In this document: positions 27,021 to 41,340 of the stretch, piece by piece
How the letters are laid out: each line of letters opens with the position of its first letter
How positions within the stretch are numbered: position 1 is the first letter of the stretch
Origin: Hypericum androsaemum
Taxonomy: Eukaryota; Streptophyta; Magnoliopsida; Malpighiales; Hypericaceae
Direction of reading: 5' to 3'
NCBI GenBank assembly: GCA_963995505.1
Contig: OZ023180.1
Span: 7,785,263 to 7,849,262 of the forward strand
Length of the DNA stretch: 64,000 nucleotides
The notes under the pieces: generated by a model
Told to the model about the DNA's origin: nothing
The model's input: the letters and a program-made list of their open reading frames with translations, nothing else
Databases searched by the model: none
Position numbers and translations under genes: made by a program

Positions 27021-30000
27021 CTTGCTTTTTATATGTTTTCCTTGCCTTTTTTTATTATCTTGCCTTTTCATGCCTTATCTTACCTTAACTTATCTTTTCT
27101 TGGCATTTCTTGAATTTTTCTTGCCAACTCTTGTCTTCTCTTACTTTGTCAGGCCCTTTCTTGTCTTATCTTGTATTTTCTGGCCTTATCTTTCCTTATC
27201 TTGCCTTTTCTTTCTATTTTTTTCCTGTTCTTGCCTTTTCTTTCCTTATCTTACATTTTCTTACCTTTTCTTGCCTTTTCATTTCTTTTCTTGCCTTTTT
27301 GTGCCTTTTCATTCCTTTTCTTGTCTTTTCTTGCATTATTTTCTCTTTTCTTACATTTTCTTTCCTTTTCTTGCCTTTTCTTGTATTCTCTTGCCTTTTC
27401 TTGCATTTTTGCGCATTTTCCTTGGCCTTTTTTTATTTTATTATCTTGCCTTACCTTACCTTATCTTGTCTTTTTTTGGTGTTTCTTGCATTTTTCTTGC
27501 ATTTGCCTTACTGTGAATTTTCTTACCTTTTCCTACTTTTTCATTCATTTCTTGCCTTTTCTTTACTTTTTTGCCTTTTCTTTCCTTCTCTTGCCTTTTC
27601 ATGCATTTTCTTGGCCTTTGTTGTCTTTTGTTGTCTTTCGTTGCCTTTTCATGTCTTTTCTTTCCTTTTCTTGCCTTATTAAGCCTTTTCTTTCCTTTTC
27701 TTCCCTTTTTTTCCTTTTCTTGCCTTATCTTGCTTTTTCTTTCCCTGTCTTGCCTTTTTCTTGCCTTTTCATGCTTTTTCATACCTTTTCTTACTTTCTC
27801 TTGCCATATCTTGCCTTTTCTTTCCTTATCTTGCCTTTTCTTTTCTTCTATTGACTTTTCTTGCCTTTTCTATCCTAATTTTGTCGTTTCTTCCCTTTTC
27901 TTACCTTTTCATGGCTTTTCATGGCTTTTCATTCCTTTCCTTGACTTTTCTTGCATTATCTTTCCTTTTCTTTTCATTTCTTGTCCTTTCTTACAAAATC
28001 TTTTCTATCTCTTGCTTTTTCTTACCAATTTCTTGCCTTATCTTTTCTTTTCCTGCCTTTTCTTTGCTGTTCTTGCCTTTTCTTACATTTTCTTGCCATT
28101 TCTTATATTTGCTTGCCTTATCTTGCCTTATCTTGCCTTTTCTTGAATTTTCTTGCCTTTTCATTCCTTTTCGTGTCTTTTCTTGCCTTGTCATTCCATT
28201 TCTTGCCTTATCTTGTCTTTTCTTTCCTTTTCTTCTATTTTCTTGCATTTTCTTGCCATTTCTTGCCATTTCTTGCTTTTCATGTGTTTACCTTGCCTTT
28301 TTTTATTATCTTGCCTTTTCTTGCCTTATCTTACCTTATCTTATCTTTTCTTGGCATTTCTTTTATTTTTCTTGCCAACTCTTGTCTTTTCTTACTTTGC
28401 CAGACCCTTTCTTGTCTTATCTTGTATTTTCTGGCCTTATCTTGCCTTTTCTTTCTATTTTTTTCCTGTTCTTGCCTTTTCTTTCCTTATCTTGCATTTT
28501 CTTACCTTTTCTTGCCTTTTCATTTCTTTTCTTGCCTTTTTGTGCCTTTTCATGCCTTTTCTTGTATTTTCTTGCCTTTTTGCGCATTTTCCTTGGCCTT
28601 TTTTTATTTTATTATCTTGCCTTACCTTACCTTATCTTGTCTTTTTTTGGTGTTTCTTGCATTTTTCTTGCATTTGCCTTACTGTGAATTTTCTTACCTT
28701 TTCCTACTTTTTCATTCATTTCTTGCCTTTTCTTTACTTTTTTGCCTTTTCTTTCCTTCTCTTGCCTTTTCATGCATTTTCTTGGCCTTTGTTGTCTTTT
28801 GTTGTCTTTCGTTGCCTTTTCATGTCTTTTCTTTCCTTTTCTTGCCTTATTAAGCCTTTTCTTTCCTTTTCTCCCCTTTTTTTCCTTTTCTTGCCTTATC
28901 TTGCTTTTTCTTTCCCTGTCTTGCCTTTTGCTTGCCTTTTCATGCCTTTTCATGCTTTTTCATACCTTTTCTTACTTTCTCTTGCCATATCTTGCCTTTT
29001 CTTTCCTTATCTTGCCTTTTCTTTTCTTCTATTGACTTTTCTTGCCTTTTCTATCCTAATTTTTTCTTTTCTTCCCTTTTCTTACCTTTTCATGGCTTTT
29101 CATGCCTTTTCATTCCTTTCCTTGACTTTTCTTGCATTATCTTTCCTTTTCTTTTCATTTCTTGACCTTTCTTGCAAAATCTTTTCTATCTCTTGCCTTT
29201 TCTTACCAATTTCTTGCCTTATCTTTTCTTTTCCTGCCTTTTCTTTGCTGTTCTTGCCTTTTCTTACATTTTCTTGCCATTTCTTATATTTCCTTGCCTT
29301 ATCTTGCCTTATCTTGCCTTTTCTTGAATTTTCTTGCCTTTTCATTCCTTTTCTTACCTTGTCTTGCCTTTTCATTCCTTTTCGTGTCTTTTTTTGCCTT
29401 GTCATTCCATTTCTTGCCTTATCTTGTCTTTTCTTTCCTTTTCTTCTATTTTCTTGCATTTTCTTGCCATTTCTTGCCATTTCTTGCTTTTCATGTGTTT
29501 ACCTTGCCTTTTTTTATTATCTTGCCTTTTCTTGCCTTATCTTACCTTATCTTATCTTTTCTTGGCATTTCTTTTATTTTTCTTGCCAACTCTTGTCTTT
29601 TCTTACTTTGTCAGGCCCTTTCTTGTCTTATCTTGTATTTTCTGGCCTTATCTTGCCTTTTCTTTCTATTTTTTTCCTGTTCTTGCCTTTTCTTTCCTTA
29701 TCATGCATTTTCTTACCTTTTCTTGCCTTTTCATTTCTTTTCTTGCCTTTTTGTGCCTTTTCATTCCTTTTCTTGTCTTTTCTTGCATTATTTTCTCTTT
29801 TCTTACATTTTCTTTCCTTTTCTTGCCTTTTCTTGTATTTTCTTGCCTTTTCTTGCCTTTTTGCGCATTTTCCTTGGCCTTTTTTATTTTATTATCTTGC
29901 CTTACCTTACCTTATCTTGTCTTTTTTTGGTGTTTCTTGCATTTTCTTGCATTTTTCTTGCATTTGCCTTACTGTGAATTTTCTTACATTTTCCTACTTT

Positions 30001-33000
30001 TTCATTCATTTTCTTGCCTTTTCTTTACTTTTTTGCCTTTTCTTTCCTCATCTTGCCTTTTCATGCATTTTCTTGGCCTTTGTTGTCTTTTGTTGTCTTT
30101 CGTTGCCTTTTCATGTCTTTTCTTTCCTTTTCTTGCCTTATTAAGCCTTTTCTTTCCTTTTCTTCCCTTTTTTTCCTTTTCTTGCCTTATCTTGCTTTTT
30201 CTTTCCCTGTCTTGCCTTTTGCTTGCCTTTTCATGCCTTTTCATGCTTTTTCATACCTTTTCTTACTTTCTCTTGCCATATCTTGCCTTTTTTTTTCTTC
30301 TATTGACTTTTCTTGCCTTTTCTATCCTAATTTTGTCTTTTCTTCCCTTTTCTTACCTTTTCATGGCTTTTCATGCCTTTTCATTCCTTTCCTTGACTTT
30401 TCTTGCATTATCTTTCCTTTTCTTTTCATTTCTTGACCTTTCGTGCAAAATCTTCTCTATCTCTTGCCTTTTCTTACCAATTTCTTGCCTTATCTTTTCT
30501 TTTCCTGCCTTTTCTTTGCTGTTCTTGCCTTTTCTTACAATTTCTTGCCATTTCTTATATTTGCTTGCCTTATCTTGCCTTATCTTGCCTTTTCTTGAAT
30601 TTTCTTGCCTTTTCATTCCTTTTCTTACCTTTTCATTCCTTTTCTTACCTTTTCTTACCTTTTCATTCCTTTTCTTACCTTTTCTTGCCTTTTCATTCCT
30701 TTTCGTGTCTTTTCTTGCCTTGTCATTCCATTTCTTGCCTTATCTTGTCTTTTCTTTCCTTTTCTTCTATTTTCTTGCATTTTCTTGCCATTTCTTGCTT
30801 TTCATGTGTTTACCTTGCCTTTTTTTATTTTCTTGCCTTTTCTTGCCTTATCGTACCTTATCTTATCTTTTCTTGGCATTTCTTTTATTTTTCTTGCCAA
30901 CTCTTGTCTTTTCTTACTTTGTGAGGCCCTTTCTTGTCTTATCTTGTATTTTCTGGCCTTATCTTTCCTTCTCTTGCCTTTTCTTTCTATTTTTTTCCTG
31001 TTCTTGCCTTTTCTTTCCTTATCTTGCATTTTCTTACCTTTTCTTGCCTTTTCATTTCTTTTCTTGCCTTTTTGTGCCTTTTCATTCCTTTTCTTGTCTT
31101 TTCTTGCATTATTTTCTCTTTTCTTACATTTTCTTTCCTTTTCTTGCCTTTTCTTGTATTTTCTTGCCTTTTCTTGCCTTTTTGTGCATTTTCCTTGGCC
31201 TTTTTTTATTTTATTATCTTGCCTTACCTTACCTTATCTTGTCTTTATTTGGTGTTTCTTGCATTTTCTTGCATTTTTCTTGCATTTGCCTTACTGTGAA
31301 TTTTCTTACCTTTTCCTGCTTTTTCATTCATTTTCTTGCCTTTTCTTTACTTTTTTGCCTTTTCTTTCCTCATCTTGCCTTTTCATGCATTTTCTTGGCC
31401 TTTGTTGTCTTTTGTTGTCTTTCGTTGCCTTTTCATGTCTTTTCTTTCCTTTTCTTGCCTTATTAAGCCTTTTCTTTCCTTTTCTTCCCTTTTTTTCCTT
31501 TTCTTGCCTTATCTTGCTTTTTCTTTCCCTGTCTTTCCTTTTGCTTGCCTTTTCATGCTTTGTCATACCTTTTCTTACTTTCTCTTGCCATATCTTGCCT
31601 TTTCTTTCCTTATCTTGCCTTTTCTTTTCTTCTATTGACTTTTCTTGCCTTTTCTATCCTAATTTTGTCTTTTCTTCCCTTTTCTTACCTTTTCATGGCT
31701 TTTCATGCCTTTTCATTCCTTTCCTTGACTTTTCTTGCATTATCTTTCCTTTTCTTTTCATTTCTTGACCTTTCTTGCAAAATCTTTTCTATCTCTTGCC
31801 TTTTCTTACCAATTTCTTGCCTTATCTTTTCTTTTCCTGCCTTTTCTTTGCTGTTCTTGCCTTTTCTTACATTTTCTTGCCATTTCTTATATTTGCTTGC
31901 CTTATCTTGCCTTTTCTTGAATTTTCTTGCCTTTTCATTCCTTTTCTTACCTTTTCTTGCCTTTTCATTCCTTTTCGTGGCTTTCCTTGCCTTGTCATTC
32001 CATTTCTTGCCTTATCTTTTCTTTTCTTTCCTTTTCTTCTATTTTCTTGCATTTTCTTGCCATTTCTTGCTTTTCATGTGTTTACCTTGCCTTTTTTTAT
32101 TATCTTGCCTTTTCTTGCCTTATCTTGCCTTATCTTACCTTATCTTATCTTTTCTTGGCATTTCTTGTATTTTCTTGCCAACTCTTGTCTTTTCTTACTT
32201 TGTCAGGCCCTTTCTTGTCTTATCTTGTATTTTCTGGCTTTATCTTTCCTTATCTTGCCTTTTCTTTCTATTTTTTTCCTGTTCTTGCCTTTTCTTTCCT
32301 TATCTTGCATTTTCTTACCTTTTCTTGCCTTTTCATTTCTTTTCTTGCCTTTTTGTGCCTTTTCATTCCTTTTCTTGTCTTTTCTTGCATTATTTTCTCT
32401 TTTCTTACATTTTCTTTCCTTTTCTTGCCTTTTCTTGTGTTTTCTTGCCTTTTCTTGCCTTTTCGCGCATTTTCCTTGGCCTTTTTTTATTTTATTATCT
32501 TGCCTTACCTTACCTTATCTTGTCTTTTTTTGGTGTTTCTTGCATTTTTCTCCATTTTTCTTGACCTTTCTTGCAAAATCTTTTCTATCTCTTGCCTTTT
32601 CTTACCAATTTCTTGCCTTATCTTTTCTTTTGCTGCCTTTTCTTTGCTGTTCTTGCCTTTTCTTACATTTTCTTGCCATTTCTTATATTTGCTTGCCTTA
32701 TCTTGCCTTTTCTTGCCTTTTCATTCCTTTTCTTACCTTTTCTTGCCTTTTCATTCCTTTTCGTGTCTTTTCTTGCCTTGTCATTCCATTGCTTGCCTTA
32801 TCTTGCCTTAACTTGTCTTTTCTTTCCTTTTCTTCTAGTTTCTTGCATTTTCTTGCCATTTCTTTCCATTTCTTGCTTTTCATGTGTTTACCTTGCCTTT
32901 TTTTATTATCTTACCTTTTCTTGCCTTACCTTACCTTATCTTATCTTTTCTTGGCATTTCTTGCATTTTTCTTGTCAACTCTTGTCTTTTCTTACTTTGT

Positions 33001-33400
33001 TAGGCCCTTTCTTGTCTTATCTTGTATTTTCTGGCCTTATCTTTCCTTATCTTGCCTTTTCTTTCTATTTGTTTCCTGTTCTTGCCTTTTCTTTCCTTAT
33101 CTTGCATTTCTTACCTTTTGTTGCATTTTCATTTCTTTTCTTGCCCTTTCGTGCCTTTTCATTCCTTTTCTCATCTTTTCTTGCCTTATCTTCTCTTTTC
33201 TTACATTTTCTTTCCTTTTCTTACCTTTTCTTGTATTTTCTTGCCTTTTCTTGCCTTTTCGCGCATTTTCCTTGCCCTTTTTTTTATTTTATTATCTTGC
33301 CTTACCTTACCTTTTCTTGTCTTCTCTTGGTGTTTCTTTCATTTTGTTCCATTTTTCTTGCCTTCTGATGCCTTTTCATGCCTTTTCTTGTCTTATCTTT
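27021..33400 (+). repeat. Higher-order repeat of ~1.2-1.3 kb within the decamer array
   Basis: The landmark CTTGCTTTTCATGTGTTTAC starts at 28272, 29483, 30794, 32066 and 32872, with a diverged form at 27021. Spacings are 1251, 1211, 1311, 1272 and 806. A second landmark, TTGCCTTACCTTACCTTATC, recurs near 27447, 28617, 29898, 31220, 32502 and 33298 and is usually followed by a TTTGGTGTTTCTTGC-like string. Copies differ by substitutions and 10- or 20-bp indels, that is, whole decamers. The last interval (806) is a truncated copy. Confidence 0.88.
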
Positions 33401-35449
33401 TATTTTCTTTCTTTTTCTTGCCTTATCTTGCCTTTTCTTTCCTTTTCGTTCCTTTTCTTGCCTTACTTTGATTTTTCTTACCTTTTCCTACTTTTTCATT
33501 CATTTTCTTCCCTTTTCTTTCCTTTTTTGCCTTTTCTTTCCTTATCTTGCCTTTTCTTGGCTTTTGTTGTCTTATGTTGCCTTTTCTTGCCTTTTCATGT
33601 CTTTTCTTTCCTTTTCTTGCCTTTTTAAGCCTTTTCATTCCTTTTCTTCCCTTTTTTTCCTTTTCCTGCCTTATCTTGCCTTTTCTTTCCTTGTCTTGCC
33701 TTTTGCTTGCCTTTTCATGCCTTTTCATACCTTTTCATACTTTTTCTTGCCATATCTTGCCTTTTCTTTCCTTATCTTGCCTTTTCTTTTCTTCTATTGA
33801 CGTTTCTTGCCTTTTCTATCCTAATCTTATATTTTTTTCCTTTTTCCTACCTTTTCATGCCTTTTCTTTCCTTTTCTTGACTCTTCTTGCATTATCTTTC
33901 CTTTTCTTTCCATTTCTTGACTTTTCTTGCAAAATCTTTTCATTTCTTGCCTTTTCTTGTCTTTTCATTCTCTTTCTTGCCTTTTCTTTCCTTTTCAAGC
34001 CTTTTAAAGAATTTTCTTGCCTTTTCTTGCCTTTTTATTCCTTTTCAATAATTTTCTTGCTGGTTCTTGCATTTTCTTCCCTTTTCTTGCCTTATCTTCC
34101 CGTATCTTTCCTTATCTTTCCTTTGCTTACCTTTTCATGCCTTTTCATTCCTTTTCTTGCATTTTCTTTCCTTTTCATTCCTTTCCTTGCCTTTTCTTGC
34201 CTTTTCATTCCTTTTCTTGCCTTTTAGTGCCTTATCTTTCCTTTTCTTTCCTTTTCTTGCCCTATCTTGCCTTTTCTTGCCTTATCTAGCCTTTTCTTGC
34301 CTTATCTTGCCTTTTCTTGTATTTTTTTGCTTTTTTCTTCCCTTCTCTTGTCTTTTCTTGCCTTTTCTTGCTTTTTCTTACATTTTCTTGGAATGTTTTG
34401 CCTTTTCTTGCCTTTTTATGCCTTTTCCTTGCCTTTTTTTATTATCTTGCCTTTTTTTTCCTCATCTTACCTTATCTTGTCCTTTCTTGGCTTTTCTTGT
34501 ATTTTTCTTTCCTTTTCTTGCCTTTTCATGTATTTTCTCTTCTTATCTTGCTTTTTCTTGCCATATCTTGCCTTTTCTTTCCTTATCTTGCCTTTTCTTT
34601 TCTTCCATTGATTTTTCATTCCTTTTCTCTCCTAATCTTTCCTTTACTTCCCTTTTCTTGCCTTTTCTTTTCTTTTCTTTACTTTTATTGCATTATCTTT
34701 CCTTTTCTTCCCTTTTCATTCCTTTTCTTGCCTTTTCATACATTTTCATTTCTTTTCTTGCCTTTCCTTTCCTTTTCTTGACTTTCCATACCTTTTCATT
34801 CATTTTCTTGCCTTTTTATGCCATTTCTTGCATTTTCTTGCCTTTTTCATGCCTTTTCATGCATTTTCTTGCATTTTCTTATCTTTTCATTCATTTCCTT
34901 GCCTTTTCAATCCTTTTCTTGCCTTATCTTGCCTTAACTTGTCTTTTCTTACCTTTTTTTCTTTTCTTACCTTTTCTTACCTTTTCTTGCTATTTCTTGT
35001 CTTTTCATTTTTTTCCTTGCCTTTTTTTTATTATTTTGCCTTTTCTTTCCTTATCTTGTCTTTTCTTGGCTATTCTTGCATTTTCTTGCATTTTTCTTGC
35101 CTTATCTTTCCTTTTCTCGCCAAATCTTGCCTTTTCATGTATTTTCTTACTTTTTCATCTATTTTCTTTCCTTTTCTTGCCTTTTCATGCCTTTTCATGC
35201 TTTTTCTTACCTTTTCATGTCTTTTAATGCCTTTTCATTCCTTTTCTTGCCTTTCCTTGCCTTTTCATTCCTTTCCTTGCCTTTTCTTGCCTTCTTATTC
35301 CCTTTCTTACCTTTTATTGCCTTATCTTTCCTTATCTTGCCTTATTTAACTTTTCTTGCATTTTCATTCCTTTTCTTACCTTTTCTTGCCTTATCTTACC
35401 TTTTCTTGCCTTATCTTGCCTTTTCTTGCCTTATATTAACTTTTCTTGC
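33401..35449 (+). repeat. Decamer array, transitional section
   Basis: This section has diverged pieces of the preceding 1.2-1.3-kb unit, such as TTGCCTTTTTTTATTATCTTGCC near 34431 and a related string near 35014, but no regular long period. It joins the next higher-order family near 35450. Confidence 0.65.
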
Positions 35450-38400
35450 ATTTTCTTCCATTTTCTTGCATTTTCTTGCCTTTTCTTGCCTTATCTTGCC
35501 TTTTCTTGCCCTATCTTACCTTTTCTTGCCTTATCTTGCCTTATGTTTCCTTTTCTTGCCTTTTAATGCCTTTTGATTCCTTTTCTTGCCTTTTCTTACC
35601 TTTTTTTACCTTTTCTTGCCCTTTCATTCCTTTTCTTACCTTTTCTTGCCTTTTCTTGCCTTTTGCTTGCGTATGCTTGCCTTATCTTGCCTTTTCATCC
35701 TCTTCATTAATTTTCTTGCCTTTTTTTGTCTTATCTTGCCTTTTCTTTTCTTTTCATGCCTTATCTTGCCTTTTCTTGCATTTTCTTGCCTTATCTTGCC
35801 CGTTCATACCTTTTCATTCCTTTTCTTGCCTTTTGGTTGCCTTTTCTTACTTGTTCTTGCTTTTTTTTTCTTTTTCCTGCCCTTTTCTTGCCTTTTCATT
35901 CCTTTTCATTCATTTTCTTGCCATTTCTTACCTTTTACTTTCCTTTTCTTACCTTTTTTTGCTTTCCCTACCTTTTCTTCCCTTTTCTTACAGTTTCTTA
36001 CCTTTTCTTCCCTTTTCTTGCCTTATCTTCCCCTATCTTGCCTTATCTTACCATTTCTTGCCTTTTCATGCCTTTTCATTCTATTTCTTGCCTTTTATTT
36101 TATTTTCTGGCCTTATCTTGCATTTTTTTCCTATTCTTGCATTTTCTTGCCTTTTCATGCCTTATCTTCCCTTATCTTGCCTTTTCTTTCCTTATCTTGC
36201 CTTATCTTGCCTTTTCATGCCTTTGCTTGCCTCATCTTACCTTATGTTTCCTTTTCTTGCCTTTTAATGTCTTTTCTTTTTTTCTGGCCTTTTCTTACCT
36301 TTTTTTTCCTTTTCTTACATTTTCTTGCCTTTTCATGCCTTTTCTTATCTTTTCTTGCCTTTTGTTGCCTTTTCTTTCCTTTTCTTACCTTTTCATCATC
36401 TTCATTCATTTTCTTGCCTTTTTTATCTTATCTTGCCTTTTCTTTTCTTTTCTTGCCTTTTCTTTTCTTGCCTTTTCAAACCTTATCTTGCCTTTTCTTG
36501 CATTTTCTTGCCTTTTCTTGCCTTATCTTGCTTGTTCATGCCTTTTCATTTCTTTTCTTTCCTTTTCATTTCTTATCTTGCATTTTCTTTCCTTATCTTG
36601 CATTTTCATGCCTTATCTTACTTTTTCTTACAATTTCTTGCCTTATCTTTCCTTTTCTTGCCTTTTACTGCTTTTTCATTCCTTTTTTTCCTTTTCTTTC
36701 CTTTTATTACATTTTCTGGCCTTTTCATGCATTTACTTGCCTTTTCATTCCTTTTTTGCCTTTTCTTGTCTTTTCTTGCCTTATCTTGTCTTTTCTTGCC
36801 TTTTCTCGCCTTTTCATGCCTTTTCTTTCCTTTCCTTTCCTTTTCTTGCCATTTTTTGTCTTATCTTGCATTTTCTTACCTTTTCTTACATTATCTTGCC
36901 TTTTCTCTCCTTTTATTTTCTTTTCTTGCCTATTCTTGCGTTATCTTGGATTTTCATAACTTTTATTGCCTTTTCATTCCTTTTTTTACCTTTTTCCTAC
37001 CTTTTCTTGCATTTTCTTGCATTATCATTCCTTTTCTTGCCTCTTCTTGCCTTTTCATTCCTTATCATGCCTTTTCATGCCTTTTCATTCCTTTTCTTTC
37101 CTTTTCTTGCCTTTTCTTACCTTTTCATGCCTTATCATGCCTTTTCTTGACTTTTAATACATTTTCTTGCCTTTTCTGGCCATTTCTTGCATTTTTTTTC
37201 CTTTTCTTGCCTTTTTTTCCCTTTTCTTGCCTTTTGATGCCTTTTCATACCTTTTCTTGCCTTTTCTTGTCTTTTCATACCTTTTTCTTGCCTTTTCATA
37301 ACTTTTCTTGCATTTTCTTTCCTTATCCTGCCTTTTCTTACCTTTTCATTCCTTTTCTTGTCTTTTCATGCCTTTTCATTCCTTATCTTGCATGTTCTGT
37401 CCTTATCCTACCTTGTCTTGCCTTTTCTTGCCTTTTCTCGCCTTATCTTGCCTTTTCTTGCTTTTTCATGCATTTTCTTTCATTTTGTTGCCTTTTGCTT
37501 GCCTTTTCATGCCTTTTCATTCCTTTTTTTGCCTTTTCTTGCCTTGTCTTCTCTTTTCTTGCCTTTTCAATCCTTTTCTTGCAGTTTCTCACCGTTTCAT
37601 GCCTTTTCTTGCCTTTTCATTCCTTATCTTGCCTTTCATCATACCTCTCTTGCCATTTGTTCTCTTATCTTGCATTTTCTTCCATTTTCTTGCCTTATCT
37701 TGCCTTTTTTTTCCTTTTCTTGCCTTATCTTGCATTTTCTTGCATTTTCTTGCCTTTTCTTACCTTTTCATTCATTTTCTTGTCTTTTCTTACCTTTTAT
37801 TCCTTATCTTGCCTTTTCTTGCCTTTTCTTGCCTTATGTTGCCTTTTCTTGTCTTTTCTTTCCTTTAGAAGCCTTTTCTTTCCTTTTCTTGCCTTTTAAT
37901 GCCTTTTCTTTTTCTTGCCTTATCTAGTCTTTTCTTGCCTTTTCATTCCTTTTCTTACTTTTTTTGCCTTATCTTACCTTTTCTTTCCTTATCTTGCCTT
38001 ATCTTGCCTTTTCTTTTCTTCTATTGCCTTATCTTGTCATTTCTTCCCTTTTCTTCTTTTTTAATGCCTTTTCTTCCTTTTCTTGACTTTTTTTGCATTA
38101 TCTTTCATTTTCTTGCCTTTTCCTGCCTTCCCTTTCCTTTTCTTACCTTTTGCTGCCTTTTCATTCCTTTTCTTACCTTTTCTTACCTTTTCTTGCCTTT
38201 TCTTTCCTTTTCAAGCCTTTTCTTTCCTTAACTTGCCTTTTCTTGCCTTTTTCTTCCCTTATCTTGCCTTTTCTTAATTTTTTTTGTTGCCTAATCCTGC
38301 CTTTTCATTCCTTTTCTTGCCTTTTCTTACCTTTTCATGCCTTTTTATTCCTTTTCTTGCCTTTTCTTTCCTTTTCTCATCTTTTCTTGCCTTTTGCTTG

Positions 38401-41090
38401 CCTTTTCATGCCTATTCATCTTCTTCATTCATTTTTTAGCCTTTTTTTTGTCTTATCTTGCCTTTTCTTTTCTTTTCTTCCCTTTGCATGCCTTATCTTT
38501 CATTTTCTTGTCTTTCTTTCATTTTCTTCCATTTTTATGTCTTATCTTGCCTTTACATGTCTTATCTTGCCTTTTCATGCATTTTCTTGCCTTTTCTTGC
38601 CTTTTCATTCTGTTACATTCATTTTCTTGCTCATTCCTTTACATTCATTTTCTTGCCATTTCTTGCCTTATATTGGCCTTTTCTTGCCTTTTCTTACCTT
38701 TTCTTGACTTTTCTTGCCTTATCTTCTCCTTTCTTGCCTTATCATGCCTTTTCTTGACTTACCTTACCATTTTTTCTATTCTTCCATTTTCTTGCCTTTT
38801 CATACCTTATCTTGCGTTTTCTTGCCTTATCTTGCCTTTTCTTACCTTATCTTGCCTTTTCTTGCCTTATCTTGCCTTATGTTTCCTTTTCTTGCCTTTT
38901 AATGCCTTTTGATTCCTTTTCTTGCCTTTTCTTACCTTTTTTTTCCTTTTCTTGCCCTTTCATGCCTTTTCATTCCTTTTCTTACCATTTCTTGCCTTTT
39001 CTTACCTTTTCTTTCCTTTTCTTGCCTTTTTCTTGCCTATGCTTGCCTTAGCTTGCCTTTTCATCCTCTTCATTCATTTTCTTGCCTTTTTTTATCTTAT
39101 CTTGCCTTTCTTTTCTTTTCATGCCTTATCTTGCCTTTTCTTGCATTTTCTTGCCTTATCTTGCCTTTTCTTGCCCGTTCATACCTTTTCATTCCTTTTC
39201 TTGCCTTTTCTTGCCTTTTGGTTGCCTTTTCTTACTTGTTCTTGCTTTTTTTTTCTTTTTCCTGCCCTTTTCTTTCCTTTTCATTCATTTTCTTGCCATT
39301 TCTTGCCTTTTACTTTCCTTTTCATACCTTTTTTTCCTTTCCCTACCTTTCTTGCAGTTTCTTACCTTTCTTACCTTTTCTTCCCTTTTCTTGCCTTATC
39401 TTACAGTTTCTTGCCTTTTCATGCCTTTTCATTCTATTTCTTGCCTTTTCTTTCATTTTCTTGCCTTTTCATGCCTTTTCTTCCCTTATCTTGCCTTATC
39501 TTGCCTTTTCATGCCTTTTCTTGCCTCATCTTCCCTTATGTTTCCTTTTCTTGCCTTTTAATGTCTTTTCTTCTTTTTTCTGGCCTTTTCTTACCTTTTT
39601 TCCTTTTCTTACATTTTTTTGCCTTTTTGTGCCTTTTCATTCCTTTTCTTATCGTTTCTTGCCTTTTCTTTCCTTTTCTTGCCTTTTCATCCTCTTCATT
39701 AATTTTCTTGCCTTTTTTATCTTATTTTGCCTTTTCTTTTCTTTTCTTCTCTTTTCCTTTCTCTTCTTGCCTTATCTTGCCTTTTCTTGCATTTTCTTGC
39801 CTTATCTTGCCTTATCTTGCTCGTTCATGCCTTTTCATTCCTTTTCTATCCTTTTGGTTTCCTTTTCTTGCCTGTTCTTGCCTTTTTTTACTTCTCCAGC
39901 TATTTCTTGCCTTTTCATTTCTTATCTTGCATTTTCTTTCCTTATCTTGCCTTTTCATGCCTTATCTTACTTTTTTTTGCAATTTCTTGCCTTATCTTTC
40001 CTTTTCTTGCCTTTTACTACTTTTTCATGCCTTTTTTTTCCTTTTCTTTCCTTTTATTACATTTTCTGGCCTTTTCATGCGTTTACTTGCCTTTTCATTC
40101 CTTTTTTCCCCTTTCTTGTCTTTTCTTGCCTTATCTTGTCTTTTCATTCATTTTCTTGCCTTTTCTCGCCTTTTCATGCCTTTTCTTGCCTTTTCATTCC
40201 TTATCTTGCCTTTTCTTTCCTTTCCTTTCCTTTTCTTCCCATTTCTTGTCTTATCTTGCACTTTCTTGCCTTTTCTTACATTATCTTGCCTTTTTTCTCC
40301 TTTTATTTCCTTTTCTTGCCTTTTCTTGCCTTATCTTGGATTTTCATACCTTTTATTGCCTTTTCATTCCTTTTTTTTACCTTTTTCCTACCTTTTCTTG
40401 CATTTTCTTGCATTTTCTTGCCTTTTCTTCCCTTTTCTTGCCTTTTCATGCCTTTTCATTCCTTTTATTGCCTTATCTTGCCTTATCTTTTCTTTTCATA
40501 CTTTTTCTATCCTTTTCTTGCCTTCTCTTTCCTTTTCTTGCCTTGTCTTGTTTTTCTTGCCTATTCTTGACTTTTCTTGCCTTTTCATGCCTTTTCATTT
40601 ATTTTCTTGCCTTTTCATTCCTTTTCTTGCCTTTTCATGCCTTTTCATTCCTTTTCTTGATTTTTCTTATCTTTTGCTTCCCTTTTCTTGCATGTTTTTC
40701 CTTTTCCTAACTTTTCTTGCCTTTTCATTCCTTATCTTGCCAATTCTGTCCTTGTCCTGCCTTTTCTTGCCATTTCTTGCCTTATGCCTTTTCTTGCCTT
40801 TTCTTTCTCTTTCATGCCTTTTCTTTTCTTTGCATGTTTTTTCTTGCCTTTCCATGCCTTTTCATTACTTTTCTTGACTTTGCATGCCTTTTCTTCTTCT
40901 TCATTCATTTTCTTGCCTTTTCATGTCTTATCTTGCCTTTTTAGGCCTTATCTTGCATTGTTATGCCTTTTCTTGCCTTTTCATGCATTTTCATTCCTTT
41001 TCTTTCCTTTTCTTGCCTTTTCATTCCTTTTCATTCAGTTTTTTACCGTTTCTTGCCATTTCTTTCCCTTTTTTTCCTTTTCTTACCTTC
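35450..41090 (+). repeat. ~3.34-kb higher-order duplication within the decamer array
   Basis: TTTTAATGCCTTTTGATTCC occurs at 35561 and 38897 (offset 3336). TTATTACATTTTCTGGCC occurs near 36705 and 40055 (offset 3350), and a TTATTGCCTTTTCATTCC string near 36965 and 40355 (offset about 3390). The order of rare variants between these points, including GCTTGCCTTTTCATCCTCTTC-like strings, is shared. The copies are roughly 35450-38790 and 38790-41090, the second incomplete. The edges are estimates. Confidence 0.8.
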
Positions 41091-41340
41091 TCTTGCATTT
41101 TCTCACTTTTCTTGCCTTATCTTCAACTTTCTTGTCTTATCTTATGGTTTCATGCCTTTTCATTCTATAAATTCCCTTTTCTTGTCTTTTCTTTCATTTT
41201 TTTGCCTTATCTCGCCCTTTCTTGCCTTATTTTGCCTTTTTTTTCCTATTCTTGTAGTTTCCTACCTTTTCATGCCTTTTCTTGCCTTATATTTCCTTTT
41301 CATGCATTTTAATGCCTTTTCATTCTATTTCTTACCTTTT